Source: Caulobacter zeae | GTDB taxonomy: Bacteria > Pseudomonadota > Alphaproteobacteria > Caulobacterales > Caulobacteraceae | DNA: 64,000 nucleotides | NCBI RefSeq assembly: GCF_002858925.1 | Contig: NZ_PJRS01000039.1 | Location: forward strand, 34,771 to 98,770 | Direction: 5' to 3' | In this document: piece by piece, positions 23,751 to 31,673 of the stretch | How the letters are laid out: each line of letters begins with the position of its first letter | Numbering within the stretch: position 1 is the stretch's first letter | Made by a program: the position numbers and the translations under genes | The notes under the pieces: model-generated | The model's database searches: none | What the model was told of the DNA's origin: nothing | What the model saw: only the letters and a program-made list of their open reading frames with translations

Positions 23751-24251
23751 CTATTCCGTCTGGTGTGAGAGCTTGTTCTCTTCACCGATGAAACTGTCCA
23801 GCAACAGGAACGCCACCCCGACGCTGATGCCCGAGTCGGCGACGTTGAACACCCAGGGGAAATAGAGTCGCGACACGTCGATGAAGTCGACGACGTAGCC
23901 ATAGATCACCCGGTCGATCAGGTTGTTGCCGATCGCCCCGCCGATGATCATGCCAAGGCCCAGGGCCGTCAGCGGCCGCACGGCCTTGCGCGCCCAGATC
24001 GAGAGGCCGACCACGACCGCGGCCGAGAAGACCGTCAGCAGCCAGCGCCCCCACTCGGCGTGGTCGCGCAGCAGGCCAAAGCTCATGCCGTAGTTATGGA
24101 CCATGGTCAGCTTGACCGGACCCAGCAGCGAGGCGCTGGAGCCCTGGGCCGAGCCCAGCAGGCCCAGCACCCAGAGCTTGGAGATCTGGTCGAGCACCAC
24201 CGTGGCGACGGCGACTGCGTAGGCGGTCCAGCCCAGGCGGGTGATCTTCAA
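23751..24251 (-). CDS. lspA: Lipoprotein signal peptidase LspA
   Basis: The 166-residue protein has four hydrophobic segments and both catalytic Asp motifs of this aspartyl signal peptidase: GGAIGNNLIDRVIYGYVVDF and FNVADSGISVGVAFLLLD. It cleaves prolipoproteins after diacylglyceryl transfer in the inner membrane. The TTG start at 24251 is chosen because GGGAG is 7 nt upstream and the first helix begins just after it; no ATG is available. The gene follows ileS, the common ileS-lspA order, but a pair of inverted repeats separates the two here. Confidence 0.9.
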   Translation of the reverse strand: MKITRLGWTAYAVAVATVVLDQISKLWVLGLLGSAQGSSASLLGPVKLTMVHNYGMSFGLLRDHAEWGRWLLTVFSAAVVVGLSIWARKAVRPLTALGLGMIIGGAIGNNLIDRVIYGYVVDFIDVSRLYFPWVFNVADSGISVGVAFLLLDSFIGEENKLSHQTE

Positions 24252-24269
24252 GGTTAGCTCCCAACTGAG

Positions 24270-24375
24270 CCCTCCCCCTCGATGGGGGAGGGTTGGGTGG
24301 GGGTGGCTACGGCCGTACGAGTTGAACCGCCGCATCACCCCCATCCCCGGCCCTTCCCCCATCAAGGGAGAAGGG
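24270..24375. repeat. Inverted pair of C/G-rich dispersed repeats between ileS and lspA
   Basis: The left copy (24270-24305) contains CCCTCCCC and GGGGAGGG arms around CTCGATG, followed by TTGGGTGGGGGTGG. The right copy (24333-24375) reads the same pattern on the opposite strand. Such paired copies resemble bacterial interspersed mosaic elements and would form large hairpins in the ileS-lspA message. Confidence 0.65.
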
Positions 24376-24378
24376 AGA

Positions 24379-27288
24379 TTATGCCCTTTGCGCGTCCCAG
24401 AGGGCCACGGCGTCGGCGTCGCGAAGGCTAAGCTCCGGATAGCGGGGGTCGGTTCCCACTTCCGGCAGGATGCGCCACGAACGGGCGCACTTCTGACCTT
24501 CGGCCTTTACCGGATCCACCGACACGCCCTTGACCTCGTCGATCGTGAACGCGCCGCCCTCGCCGGCGACCAGGGTCGCGGCGCTGGTGCGGAACACCTC
24601 GGCGGCGTCCAGGCCCTCGAAGGCGGCCAGAAGTTCGGCGTCGGCGATGTGGACGACCGGCGCGGCCTCAAGGGCCGAACCGATGCGCTTTTCGCGGCGC
24701 TCGACTTCCAGGGCCCCGGTGACGACGCCGGTGACGGCTTCGACTTTGGCCCAGCGTGCGGCCTCGGCCTGGTTTTCCCAGGCCGCCGGGGTCTGCGGAA
24801 TCACGCGCAGGGCCACCGGGCCGGCTTCGGGGAAGCGGGTGACCCAGGCCTCTTCCATCGTGAAGCTGGCCAGCGGGGCCAGCCAGATGGTCAGGCGATC
24901 GAACACGTAGTCCAGCACGGTGCGATAGGCGCGGCGGCGCAGGGCCGTCGGCGCGTCGCAATAGAGGCTGTCCTTGCGGATGTCGAAGAACAGGGCCGAC
25001 AGGTCGCCCTGGCAGAAGTCGACCAGCGGCCGGATCACGTCGGAGAAGCGATAGCTCTCGTAGGCGGCCTTCACCTGGCCATCCAGCTCCCACAGGCGGT
25101 GCAGGATGAACTTCTCCAGCGGCGGGAAGTCGGCGTCGTCGGTGACCCGCTCTTCCTCGGTGAAGCCGGCCAGCGCGCCCAGCAGGTAGCGCATGGTGTT
25201 GCGCAGCTTGCGATAGGCGTCGGTGGTGGTGGCCAGGATCGTCTTGCCGATCCGCTGGTCTTCCGAATAGTCGACCATGGCCGCCCACAGCCGCAGGATC
25301 TCGGCGCCGGACTCCTTGGTGATGGCCTGGGGCTCGATCGTGTTGCCCTTGGACTTGGACATCTTCTCGCCGTTCTCGTCCATGGTGAAGCCATGGGTCA
25401 GGACGGCCTTGTAGGGCGCGCGGCCGCGCGAGCCGCAGCCTTCGAGCAGGCTGGACTGGAACCAGCCGCGATGCTGGTCGGAGCCTTCCAGATAGAGGTC
25501 GGCCGGCCAGGCGCTGTCGTCGCGGCCCTCGATGGTGAAGGCGTGGGTGCAGCCGCTGTCGAACCAGACGTCGAGGATGTCGACGACCTTCTCGTACTGG
25601 GCCGGATCATGCACGCCCAGGAAGTCGGCGTCCGGACGGGTGAACCAGGCGTCGGCCCCGCCCTCCTTGATGGCCGCCAGGATGCGGGCGTTGACCTCGG
25701 CGTCGACCAGCGGGTGGCCGGTGTGCTTGTCGACGAACATCGCCAGCGGCGTGCCCCAGTTGCGCTGGCGGCTGATCAGCCAGTCGGGACGCGTCTCGAC
25801 CATCGCGCCGATGCGGTTGCGGCCGGCGTCGGGGTGGAAGGCGGTGTCGGCGATGGCCTGGACGGCCGTCTCGCGCAGGGTCTTGCCGCCCAAGGCCTCG
25901 ACCTCGTGGTCCATGCGGATGAACCACTGCGGGGTGTTGCGGAAGATCACCGGGGCCTTGGAGCGCCAGCTGTGCGGATAGCTGTGCTCGACGCGGCCGC
26001 GGGCCAGCAGGTTGCCGGCCTCGATCAGCTTGTCCATCACCGCGCCGTTGGCGGGGCCGAACTTGCCGGTCTTCTTGCCCTCGGTCTCGATGACCTTGAG
26101 GCCGCCGAACAGCGGCACATGGGCGTAGTAGGCGCCGTCCGGGTCGACCGTGTCGGGGATCTCGCGATGACCGTGGGCCAGCCAGACCTGATAGTCGTCG
26201 GCGCCGTGGCCCGGCGCGGTGTGCACGAAGCCCGTGCCCGCATCGTCGGTGACGTGGTCGCCGGCCAGCAGCGGGACGGCGAAGCCGTAGTGGCTGTCGA
26301 GGTCGGCCAGCGGGTGAGCCAGGACCATGCCCTCGCAGTCGACGCTTTCGACCTTCTCGAAGGCGGCGACCTTGGCGGCCTTGAAGACCGCCTCGGCCAG
26401 CTTTTCAGCCACGATCAGGCGGTCGCCGACCTGGGACCAGGGCGCGAACTCGAGCCCCTCCTCCAGCGCCTTCACCTCGAAGACGGCGTAGGGGATGTCA
26501 GGGTTGTAGGAGACCGCGCGGTTGGCCGGGATCGTCCAGGGCGTGGTCGTCCAGATCACCAGCTTGGCGCCCTGGGCCGCGTCCGAGCCTTCGACGACCG
26601 GGAACTTCACCCAGATCGTGGGCGAGACGTGGTCGTGGTACTCGATCTCGGCGTCGGCCAGGGCCGTGCGCTCGACCGGGCTCCACATCACCGGCTTGGA
26701 GCCGCGATAGAGCTGGCCGCTCGAGGCGAAGCGGTGAAATTCCTCGACGATCTTGGCTTCAGAGGTGAAGTCCATGGTGGCGTAGCGGTTCCACCAGTCG
26801 CCCAGCACGCCCAGGCGCTGGAACTCGACCTTCTGGGCCTCGATCCAGCCGGCGGCGTAGGCGCGGCATTCGCGTCGGAACTCCTCGGCCGGAACCTCGT
26901 CCTTGCGACGGCCCTGGCTGCGGAACTTCTCCTCGATCTTCCACTCGATCGGCAGGCCGTGGCAGTCCCAGCCCGGCACGTAGTCGACGTCGTAGCCGAG
27001 CGCGAAGCGCGAGCGGACGACGAAGTCCTTCAGCGTCTTGTTCAGCGCGTGGCCGATGTGGATGGCGCCGTTGGCGTAGGGCGGGCCGTCGTGCAGCACG
27101 AACAGCGGCGCGCCGTCGGCCTGGCGCTTGGCGCGGACCGCGCCGTACAGGCCCTTGTTGGACAGGGCCGCCCAGCCCTCGAGGATCTCGGGCTCCTTCT
27201 TGGGCAGGCCCGCGCGCATCGGGAACGGCGTGTCGGGAAGGAAGACGGTTTCGCGGTAGTCGCGGGCGGGCGCGGCGTCATCGGCCAT
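24379..27288 (-). CDS. ileS: Isoleucyl-tRNA synthetase
   Basis: The 969-residue class I synthetase has the HIGH motif at 77-80 (GAIHIGH) and KMSKS at 642-646. An editing-domain segment includes IWTTTPWTIPANRAVSYNPD and LLAGDHVTDDAGTGFVHTAP. WDCHGLPIEWKIEEKF is an IleRS-specific run. It charges tRNA-Ile with isoleucine and edits valine. The C-terminal zinc finger found in some bacterial IleRS is not evident; the protein ends SLRDADAVALWDAQRA, as in many alphaproteobacteria. Start: ATG 27288. Confidence 0.96.
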   Translation of the reverse strand: MADDAAPARDYRETVFLPDTPFPMRAGLPKKEPEILEGWAALSNKGLYGAVRAKRQADGAPLFVLHDGPPYANGAIHIGHALNKTLKDFVVRSRFALGYDVDYVPGWDCHGLPIEWKIEEKFRSQGRRKDEVPAEEFRRECRAYAAGWIEAQKVEFQRLGVLGDWWNRYATMDFTSEAKIVEEFHRFASSGQLYRGSKPVMWSPVERTALADAEIEYHDHVSPTIWVKFPVVEGSDAAQGAKLVIWTTTPWTIPANRAVSYNPDIPYAVFEVKALEEGLEFAPWSQVGDRLIVAEKLAEAVFKAAKVAAFEKVESVDCEGMVLAHPLADLDSHYGFAVPLLAGDHVTDDAGTGFVHTAPGHGADDYQVWLAHGHREIPDTVDPDGAYYAHVPLFGGLKVIETEGKKTGKFGPANGAVMDKLIEAGNLLARGRVEHSYPHSWRSKAPVIFRNTPQWFIRMDHEVEALGGKTLRETAVQAIADTAFHPDAGRNRIGAMVETRPDWLISRQRNWGTPLAMFVDKHTGHPLVDAEVNARILAAIKEGGADAWFTRPDADFLGVHDPAQYEKVVDILDVWFDSGCTHAFTIEGRDDSAWPADLYLEGSDQHRGWFQSSLLEGCGSRGRAPYKAVLTHGFTMDENGEKMSKSKGNTIEPQAITKESGAEILRLWAAMVDYSEDQRIGKTILATTTDAYRKLRNTMRYLLGALAGFTEEERVTDDADFPPLEKFILHRLWELDGQVKAAYESYRFSDVIRPLVDFCQGDLSALFFDIRKDSLYCDAPTALRRRAYRTVLDYVFDRLTIWLAPLASFTMEEAWVTRFPEAGPVALRVIPQTPAAWENQAEAARWAKVEAVTGVVTGALEVERREKRIGSALEAAPVVHIADAELLAAFEGLDAAEVFRTSAATLVAGEGGAFTIDEVKGVSVDPVKAEGQKCARSWRILPEVGTDPRYPELSLRDADAVALWDAQRA

Positions 27289-27466
27289 GGGAAGGCTATC
27301 CAGCTCTGGAATGTCGGAAGAAGGCGGGTGGAACCCGGCGCGCGCTGGAGGTCTCGTCCGGCGGCGTCACGCCGGGCGGATAATTCGCGCGATCTTCCGA
27401 ACGAAACTCATGGAGCGAGGGGATAGCAGAGCGACGTCCGCCCGCAAAGGGGAGCCTGACAAGGAA

Positions 27467-27492
27467 ACGGCCGCTCCAGATGGAGCGGCCGT
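27467..27492 (-). terminator. Terminator of the YebC-family gene
   Basis: ACGGCCGCTCC-AGAT-GGAGCGGCCGT is a perfect 11-bp stem; on the minus strand it is followed by TTTCCTTG. It lies 117 bp beyond the YebC stop. Confidence 0.7.
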
Positions 27493-27505
27493 CTGCTTGG
27501 TGCGT

Positions 27506-27596
27506 GGTCCTCGTCCTTCGACAGGCTCAGGATGAGGACCATTGCAGGCTCGGTCAGCAGAGAACCTCATCCTGAGCTTGTCGAAGGATAAGGTTC
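27506..27596. repeat. Inverted pair of CCTTCGACA-type dispersed repeats (copy pair 1)
   Basis: The left unit at 27506-27540 reads GGTCCTCGTCCTTCGACAGG onward and ends GATGAGGACC. The right unit at 27562-27596 carries the reverse complement core (CTGAGCTTGTCGAAGG). Each unit is itself a weak palindrome. The same paired arrangement recurs at 50220-50314 and 56122-56213. Confidence 0.8.
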
Positions 27597-27608
27597 CGCC
27601 GCGAAGGA

Positions 27609-28361
27609 TCAGCCCAGCTTGGCCAGCTCTTCTTCGCTGATGTCGGCGCTGGAATAGACGTTCTGGACGTCGTCGTCCTCATCCAGGGCGTCCAGCAGCT
27701 TCATCAGGGTCGCGACGCTGTCGCCGGTGACCTCGTTCAGCAGCTTGGGCTTCCAGACGATCTTGGTCGAGGAGGCTTCGCCGAACTTGGCTTCGAGAGC
27801 CGACGACACCTCGTTGAGGTCCTCGAAGGCGGTGTAGACGGTGTGGCCGCCGTCTTCGCCCATGTCGCTCTCGACGTCCTGGGCGCCGGCCTCGATGGCG
27901 GCTTCCATCATGTCGTCTTCGCTGGCCTTGGCGGCCGGATACTCGATCTGGCCCAGGCGGTCGAAGTTGAAGGTCACCGAGCCGGTGGCGCCCAGGTTGC
28001 CGCCGTACTTTGAGAACAGCGAGCGGACGTTCGACGCCGCGCGGTTCTTGTTGTCGGTCAGCACCTCGACGATCACGCCCACGCCGCCGGGGCCCATGCC
28101 CTCGTAGCGGATCTCGGTGTAGTCGGCCGCATCGCCCATCTGCGACTTCTTGATGGCGCGCTCGATGACGTCCTTGGGCAGGCTTTCGGCCTTGGCGTTG
28201 TTCACGGCCAGGCGCAGGCGCGGGTTCATGGCCGGGTCCGGCAGGCCCGTCTTGGCCGCCACGGTGATTTCGCGCGACAGCTTGGAGAACAGCTTGGAAC
28301 GCGCGGCGTCGGCGCGGCCCTTGCGGTGCATGATGTTCTTGAATTTCGAGTGGCCGGCCAT
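27609..28361 (-). CDS. YebC/PmpR-family DNA-binding or translation regulator
   Basis: The 250-residue protein starts AGHSKFKNIMHRKGRADAAR, the hallmark of the YebC/TACO1 family. It continues with NPRLRLAVNNAKAESLPKDV and YEGMGPGGVGVIVEVLTDN, followed by SLFSKYGGNLG and GSVTFNFDR. Family members have been described both as transcription regulators near quorum-sensing genes (PmpR) and as ribosome-associated factors easing translation of proline runs. The full length and all three domains are present. Start: ATG 28361. It is a single-gene unit on the minus strand with its own terminator. Confidence 0.92.
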   Translation of the reverse strand: MAGHSKFKNIMHRKGRADAARSKLFSKLSREITVAAKTGLPDPAMNPRLRLAVNNAKAESLPKDVIERAIKKSQMGDAADYTEIRYEGMGPGGVGVIVEVLTDNKNRAASNVRSLFSKYGGNLGATGSVTFNFDRLGQIEYPAAKASEDDMMEAAIEAGAQDVESDMGEDGGHTVYTAFEDLNEVSSALEAKFGEASSTKIVWKPKLLNEVTGDSVATLMKLLDALDEDDDVQNVYSSADISEEELAKLG

Positions 28362-28481
28362 TCGGAGGCTCTTCTCTGATCTGACGATGGAATGGGTTGG
28401 CGGCGCTTCTACCGCCTGGAAGCGTGTCTTGTCACCCCAGGGGGCGCTCGCGACCCGCCCATTCCATCGCCGGACGCAGGA

Positions 28482-28898
28482 TCAGGCGACCTTCAGCTCC
28501 ACCACCACGTTGCCGCGGGTGGCCTTGGAGTACGGGCACACCTGGTGGGCCTTGTGCAGCAGGTCCTCGGCCACCGCGCGGTCGACCTCGGGAGCGTTGA
28601 GCGTCAGGCGCACGCCGATGTGGAAGCTGACGTCGTCCTTGATGAGGTCGACCTCGCTGTCGAGGCTGTGCTCGCCAAGCTTGACGCTCTGGTTACGGGC
28701 CACCAGGCCCAGCGCGCCGAGGAAGCAGGCCGCGTAGCCCGCCGCGAACAGCTGCTCGGGATTGGTGCCCTCGCCATTGCCGCCCAGCGACTTGGGATAG
28801 CCCAGCTGGACGTCCAGGTGGCCGTCGTCGGTCTTGGCGGTCCCCTGGCGCCCGCCCACGGCGTGGGCCTTGGCGGTATAAACGGCGGTGTCGGTCAT
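28482..28898 (-). CDS. Organic hydroperoxide resistance protein (Ohr/OsmC family)
   Basis: The 138-residue peroxidase has the two redox Cys of Ohr: C58 in GYAACFLGAL and C121 in AHQVCPYSKATRGN. DVQLGYPKSLGGNGEGTNPE is the conserved Ohr segment. Ohr dimers reduce organic and fatty-acid hydroperoxides using lipoylated proteins. No OhrR regulator is adjacent. Start: ATG 28898 with AGGAG upstream; the frame continues open upstream, but the Ohr motif starts here. Confidence 0.93.
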   Translation of the reverse strand: MTDTAVYTAKAHAVGGRQGTAKTDDGHLDVQLGYPKSLGGNGEGTNPEQLFAAGYAACFLGALGLVARNQSVKLGEHSLDSEVDLIKDDVSFHIGVRLTLNAPEVDRAVAEDLLHKAHQVCPYSKATRGNVVVELKVA

Positions 28899-28991
28899 GG
28901 AGGGCTCCTGTGCTTGCCTCCGGGGGAGTTGGGCCGGAGATCGTGACGGATGCAAGCGGGAGTGGATTGTATGGAAGACGCCTTGCCTGAT

Positions 28992-29046
28992 CCCTCTCCC
29001 GTGGGGAGAGGGAGGGGCCCGCCGCGAAGCGGTGGGAGGGTGAGGG
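28992..29046. repeat. Left inverted repeat flanking the DUF559 gene
   Basis: About 55 bp: CCCTCTCCC-GTG-GGGAGAGGG, then AGGGGCCCGCC, then a short palindromic insert GCGAAGC, then GGGAGGGTGAGGG. The same sequence with a different middle is found in opposite orientation at 29458-29511. Confidence 0.8.
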
Positions 29047-29118
29047 CGTAGGAACACCTACAGGCAAAACCAAGGTTACTTCACTTGCCTTCCGAAGATC
29101 GTCGTCGAGGCTGGCGTA

Positions 29119-29457
29119 ATGGATAGGATCGCCAGCGCTCGCCGCCTTCGCCGCACCCAAACCTTCGCCGAGACCAAACTCTGGGAGATCCTGCGAAACG
29201 GACGCCTGGATGGCTCCAAGTTTCGACGTCAGATGCCGATCGACCGCTACTTCGCGGACTTCGCCTGCCGAAAAGCGAGACTAATCGTGGAGCTCGACGG
29301 CGCGGCGCATCGGGAAACCGCTGACTACGATGCGAGACGCACCGAAGTTCTGGAACATCACGGCTTCATGGTAATCCGGTTCGACAACGAGCAAGTTCTA
29401 ATGGATCCGGGCGGCGTAGCCGAAGCGATCCAGGCGGCGCTCCGGCTGACGGTGTAA
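29119..29457 (+). CDS. DUF559 endonuclease-domain protein
   Basis: The 112-residue protein has the DUF559 fold of the Vsr/PD-(D/E)XK nuclease group: ARRLRRTQTFAETKLWEILR, GSKFRRQMPIDRYFADFACR, LIVELDGAAHRETADYDARR and HHGFMVIRFDNEQVL. The E of ELDG and the D of FADF are the expected metal ligands. The cellular role of DUF559 proteins is unknown. The gene lies between two copies of a dispersed repeat in inverted orientation; its stop codon directly abuts the right copy and the left copy ends 72 bp before the ATG. This resembles a small mobile cassette, but no transposase is present. Confidence 0.85.
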   Translation: MDRIASARRLRRTQTFAETKLWEILRNGRLDGSKFRRQMPIDRYFADFACRKARLIVELDGAAHRETADYDARRTEVLEHHGFMVIRFDNEQVLMDPGGVAEAIQAALRLTV

Positions 29458-29511
29458 CCCCTCACCCTCCCGGGCTCTGCCCGGGCCCCTCCCTCTCCCC
29501 ATGGGAGAGGG
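29458..29511. repeat. Right inverted repeat flanking the DUF559 gene
   Basis: Reverse-complement counterpart of 28992-29046: CCCTCACCCTCCC, a CGGGC-TCT-GCCCG hairpin in the middle, then CCCTCCCTCTCCCC-AT-GGG. It begins at the base after the DUF559 stop codon. Confidence 0.8.
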
Positions 29512-29525
29512 TCCTACGAAGTCAC

Positions 29526-30347
29526 CTATACTTCCGGAACGCTCTGCTTCAGCCGCCCACCGACCCGGATCGGTTCGACGCGCACCGCCAGGCCCGTGCG
29601 GTCGTCGGTCTCGACGAACACGCCGCAGACCGTGGCCGGGCCGCTGGCCGGCTGGTAGCGGCCGCCGCTGATCTTGGTGGTGAAGCGCCGCAGGGGCTCT
29701 TCCTTCTGGTTGCCGATGACGCTGTCGTAGTCGGCGCAGGCGCCGGCGTCGGTCTGGTAGGCGGTGCCGCCGGTCAGGATCTGGCAGTCGGCGGTCGGCA
29801 CGTGGGTGTGGGTGCCCACCACCAGGCTGGCGCGGCCGTCGCAGTAGTGGCCCATGGCCATCTTCTCGGAGGTGGCCTCGCAGTGCATGTCGACGATCAC
29901 CGCGTCGGCGACCTGGCCCAGCGGCGCCTTGTCGAGCTCGCGATCAGCGGCGGCGAACGGGTCGTCCATGGCGTCCATGTGCACACGGCCCAGCAGGTTC
30001 ACCACAAACACGGTCTTGCCCGAGTCCGTCTGGAAGAGGTGGCTGCCGCGCCCCGGGGCGTCCGACAGGATCGGGTAGTTGGCCGGACGGATCAGGCGCG
30101 GCTCGCGCACGATGTAGGTCAGGGCCTCGCGCTGGTCCCAGCTGTGGTTGCCCAGGGTCAGGCAGTCGGCCCCGGCGTCGAACAGCTCGCGGGCGGTGTT
30201 CTCGGTGATGCCGAAGCCGGCGGCGGCGTTCTCGGCGTTGATGATGACGAACTCGAGGCCCAGTTGGCGACGGAGGCCCGGCAGGTGGTCGGCCAGGCCG
30301 TCGCGGCCCGACTTGCCGACGACGTCGCCGAAGAAAGCAAAACGCAT
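29526..30347 (-). CDS. YmdB-family metallophosphoesterase
   Basis: The 273-residue protein starts MRFAFFGDVVGKSGRDGL, the family's GDVVG metal motif. It continues with INAENAAAGFGITE, DCLTLGNHSWDQRE and DMHCEATSEKMAMGHYCDGR, then VVGTHTHVPTAD. YmdB from Bacillus hydrolyses 2',3'-cyclic nucleotides and affects biofilm choice; the substrate here is by analogy. Two metal ions are expected from the Asp, Asn and His ligands. It sits 6 bp downstream of the 5-formyl-THF cyclo-ligase gene on the same strand. Start: ATG 30347. Confidence 0.9.
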   Translation of the reverse strand: MRFAFFGDVVGKSGRDGLADHLPGLRRQLGLEFVIINAENAAAGFGITENTARELFDAGADCLTLGNHSWDQREALTYIVREPRLIRPANYPILSDAPGRGSHLFQTDSGKTVFVVNLLGRVHMDAMDDPFAAADRELDKAPLGQVADAVIVDMHCEATSEKMAMGHYCDGRASLVVGTHTHVPTADCQILTGGTAYQTDAGACADYDSVIGNQKEEPLRRFTTKISGGRYQPASGPATVCGVFVETDDRTGLAVRVEPIRVGGRLKQSVPEV

Positions 30348-30353
30348 GATCGA

Positions 30354-30968
30354 TCAGTCCTTTCGGACCTCGATATACTCGTTTTCGGTCAAGATCGCGT
30401 CCAATCGTTGATCATGCCGTTCGTCGGGCACGCCGTGGGTCTCCTGGCCCTGGTACGCCAGGCCCAGGAAGAAGACGTCCTTGCGACCGCGCAGGGCTTC
30501 CAGCGCCCGGTCGTAATAGCCCCCGCCCTGCCCCAGCCGGCGGCCCTCGCGGTCCCAGGCCAGCAGAGGCGCGACCACCAGGTCGGGCTGGACGATCGGG
30601 TTATGGGCGACCGGCGCGACCATGCCGATGGCGTCGCGGGCCAGGGGCTCGCCGGGCGTCCAGGTGCGGAAGACCATCCGGCCGTCCTTGCCATGCGGAT
30701 CGGCGCCTTCGACGCTGGGCAAGGCCAGCCTCCAGCCCTCCCCGGCCAGCCAGTCGGCCAAGGCGCGGGCGGAAACCTCCGAGCCCAGGCCGTGATAGAG
30801 CGCGGCGACCTTGCCCTTCGGATCGGGGAAGCGCGCCGACAGCGGCTCGCGCGCGACATCCACCGCCATCCAGTCGGCCTCGGGGTGCTCCAGGGCAAGT
30901 TGCTTGCGGCGGTTGCGCACGAAGACGCGCAGGGCGGTCTTGGCGGCGGCGGGGTCGGCGATGGTCAT
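30354..30968 (-). CDS. 5-formyltetrahydrofolate cyclo-ligase
   Basis: The 204-residue enzyme converts 5-formyl-THF to 5,10-methenyl-THF with ATP. It has the basic N-terminal RVFVRNRRKQLALEHPE, a central PDLVVAPLLAWDREGRRLGQ and the diagnostic GGGYYDRAL motif. In many proteobacteria this gene (ygfA) is directly downstream of 6S RNA and zapA, and that order is kept here. Start: ATG 30968. Co-transcription with the YmdB-like gene is likely, because only 6 bp separate them. Confidence 0.9.
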   Translation of the reverse strand: MTIADPAAAKTALRVFVRNRRKQLALEHPEADWMAVDVAREPLSARFPDPKGKVAALYHGLGSEVSARALADWLAGEGWRLALPSVEGADPHGKDGRMVFRTWTPGEPLARDAIGMVAPVAHNPIVQPDLVVAPLLAWDREGRRLGQGGGYYDRALEALRGRKDVFFLGLAYQGQETHGVPDERHDQRLDAILTENEYIEVRKD

Positions 30969-31019
30969 CGCGACCTTCTAGCCGAAGGACGGGCATAAAG
31001 GGAAAGGGTGGCGGCGCCG

Positions 31020-31165
31020 CGAAGAACCGTGAAGACGTTTCAATCCACTCGAACCTGTTAGTTACAGGTGGGCCCCGTGTTCCCGCAGCCACGGCCACGG
31101 GAGGGAACAGGTCCCGATAGAGAGATTAAGGTCCCTGGGAATAGAAATCTTCGACGAGAGCCGCA
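31020..31165 (-). ncRNA. ssrS: 6S RNA (RNA polymerase regulator), approximate ends
   Basis: The non-coding stretch between zapA and the 5-formyl-THF cyclo-ligase gene occupies the classic 6S position. On the minus strand it contains GGGACCTGTTCCC, later GCGGGAACACGGGGCCCACC, then CTGT-AACTA-ACAG and GGTTCGAGTGGATTGAAACG. Its ends can pair (GAAGA..TTTC with GAAACGTCTTC), giving the long closing stem of 6S RNA. TATATT (31186-31191, minus strand) could be the -10 box. 6S RNA mimics an open promoter and sequesters sigma-70 polymerase. Ends are estimates; identity rests on position and partial pairing. Confidence 0.72.
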
Positions 31166-31251
31166 GCACGACCCGCCGTGGAGCAATATAGGGCGTCGGG
31201 TCGGCCCGCGATAGGGGCTCCGTATCCGGCGCGTTGTCGCGGCTGTTGATA

Positions 31252-31345
31252 CCCCTCAGTCGCTTCGCGACAGCTCCGCCAAAGGGGGAGCATCTTGCCG
31301 CCTCAGGTCCTCCCCCTTTGGGGGAGGTGGCCCGGAGGCGCCTTA
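31252..31345. repeat. Dispersed repeat (CGCTTCGCGACAGCTCC family), copy 1
   Basis: The copy reads ACCCCTCAGTCGCTTCGCGA, then CAGCTCC and AAGGGGGAGCATCTTG, then the reverse arm CTCCCCCTTTGGGGGAGGTG. A similar copy lies at 63192-63291. It sits between the 6S RNA region and the zapA stop codon. Confidence 0.7.
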
Positions 31346-31669
31346 CCCCGCCGCCAGCTTCTCGATGCGCTCGGCCGCGGCGTCGATGGCCTTGATCGCG
31401 CGGATTTCGACGCGGGTCTGTTCGTTCTGCAGGCGGGCCAATTCCGACTGGTTGTGCGCCAGGCGCAGCTTCAGGTCCGACAGCTCGTCGGCCAGCAGCA
31501 GGGCGCCCATCAGGAACAGGCGCGTCTCGCCCAGTTGGCCGACCTCCTGGCTGACCTGGCGGACCTGGCGGTCGAACAGGCGCGCGATCTCCAGGAGATG
31601 GGCCTCCTGGCCGTCTTCGCAGCCCACGCTGTAGGGGCGGCCGTTCACGTGGATGGTCAATTGCGCCAT
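31343..31669 (-). CDS. zapA: Cell division protein ZapA
   Basis: The 108-residue protein matches ZapA: TIHVNGRPYSVGCEDGQEAH then LLEIARLFDRQVRQV in the globular head, and a long C-terminal coiled coil (RLFLMGALLLADELSDLKLR onward). ZapA tetramers bundle FtsZ filaments at mid-cell. It lies 4 bp downstream of the probable zauP gene and upstream of 6S RNA. In Caulobacter, ZapA works with ZauP to focus the Z-ring. Start: ATG 31669. Confidence 0.92.
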   Translation of the reverse strand: MAQLTIHVNGRPYSVGCEDGQEAHLLEIARLFDRQVRQVSQEVGQLGETRLFLMGALLLADELSDLKLRLAHNQSELARLQNEQTRVEIRAIKAIDAAAERIEKLAAG

Positions 31670-31673
31670 GGGC

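Larger units (their letters stand above)
27289..27608. other. 320-bp gap between ileS and the YebC gene: hairpin plus repeat pair
   Basis: No gene is seen here. It holds the ileS leader, a terminator-type hairpin for the YebC gene (27467-27492), and two copies of the CCTTCGACA-type repeat in inverted orientation (27506-27540 and 27562-27596). The 27300-27460 part should carry the ileS promoter, but I see no confident boxes. Confidence 0.6.

Noticed and set aside
24241..27426. A 1061-codon open frame opposite ileS
   Set aside because: No motif, and composition is that of an antisense shadow. ileS on the minus strand has the HIGH and KMSKS motifs.
27506..27596. A Rho-independent terminator for ileS or the YebC gene formed by the CCTTCGACA repeats
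   Set aside because: A better terminator for YebC lies at 27467-27492, ileS is read away from here, and the repeats lack a T run.
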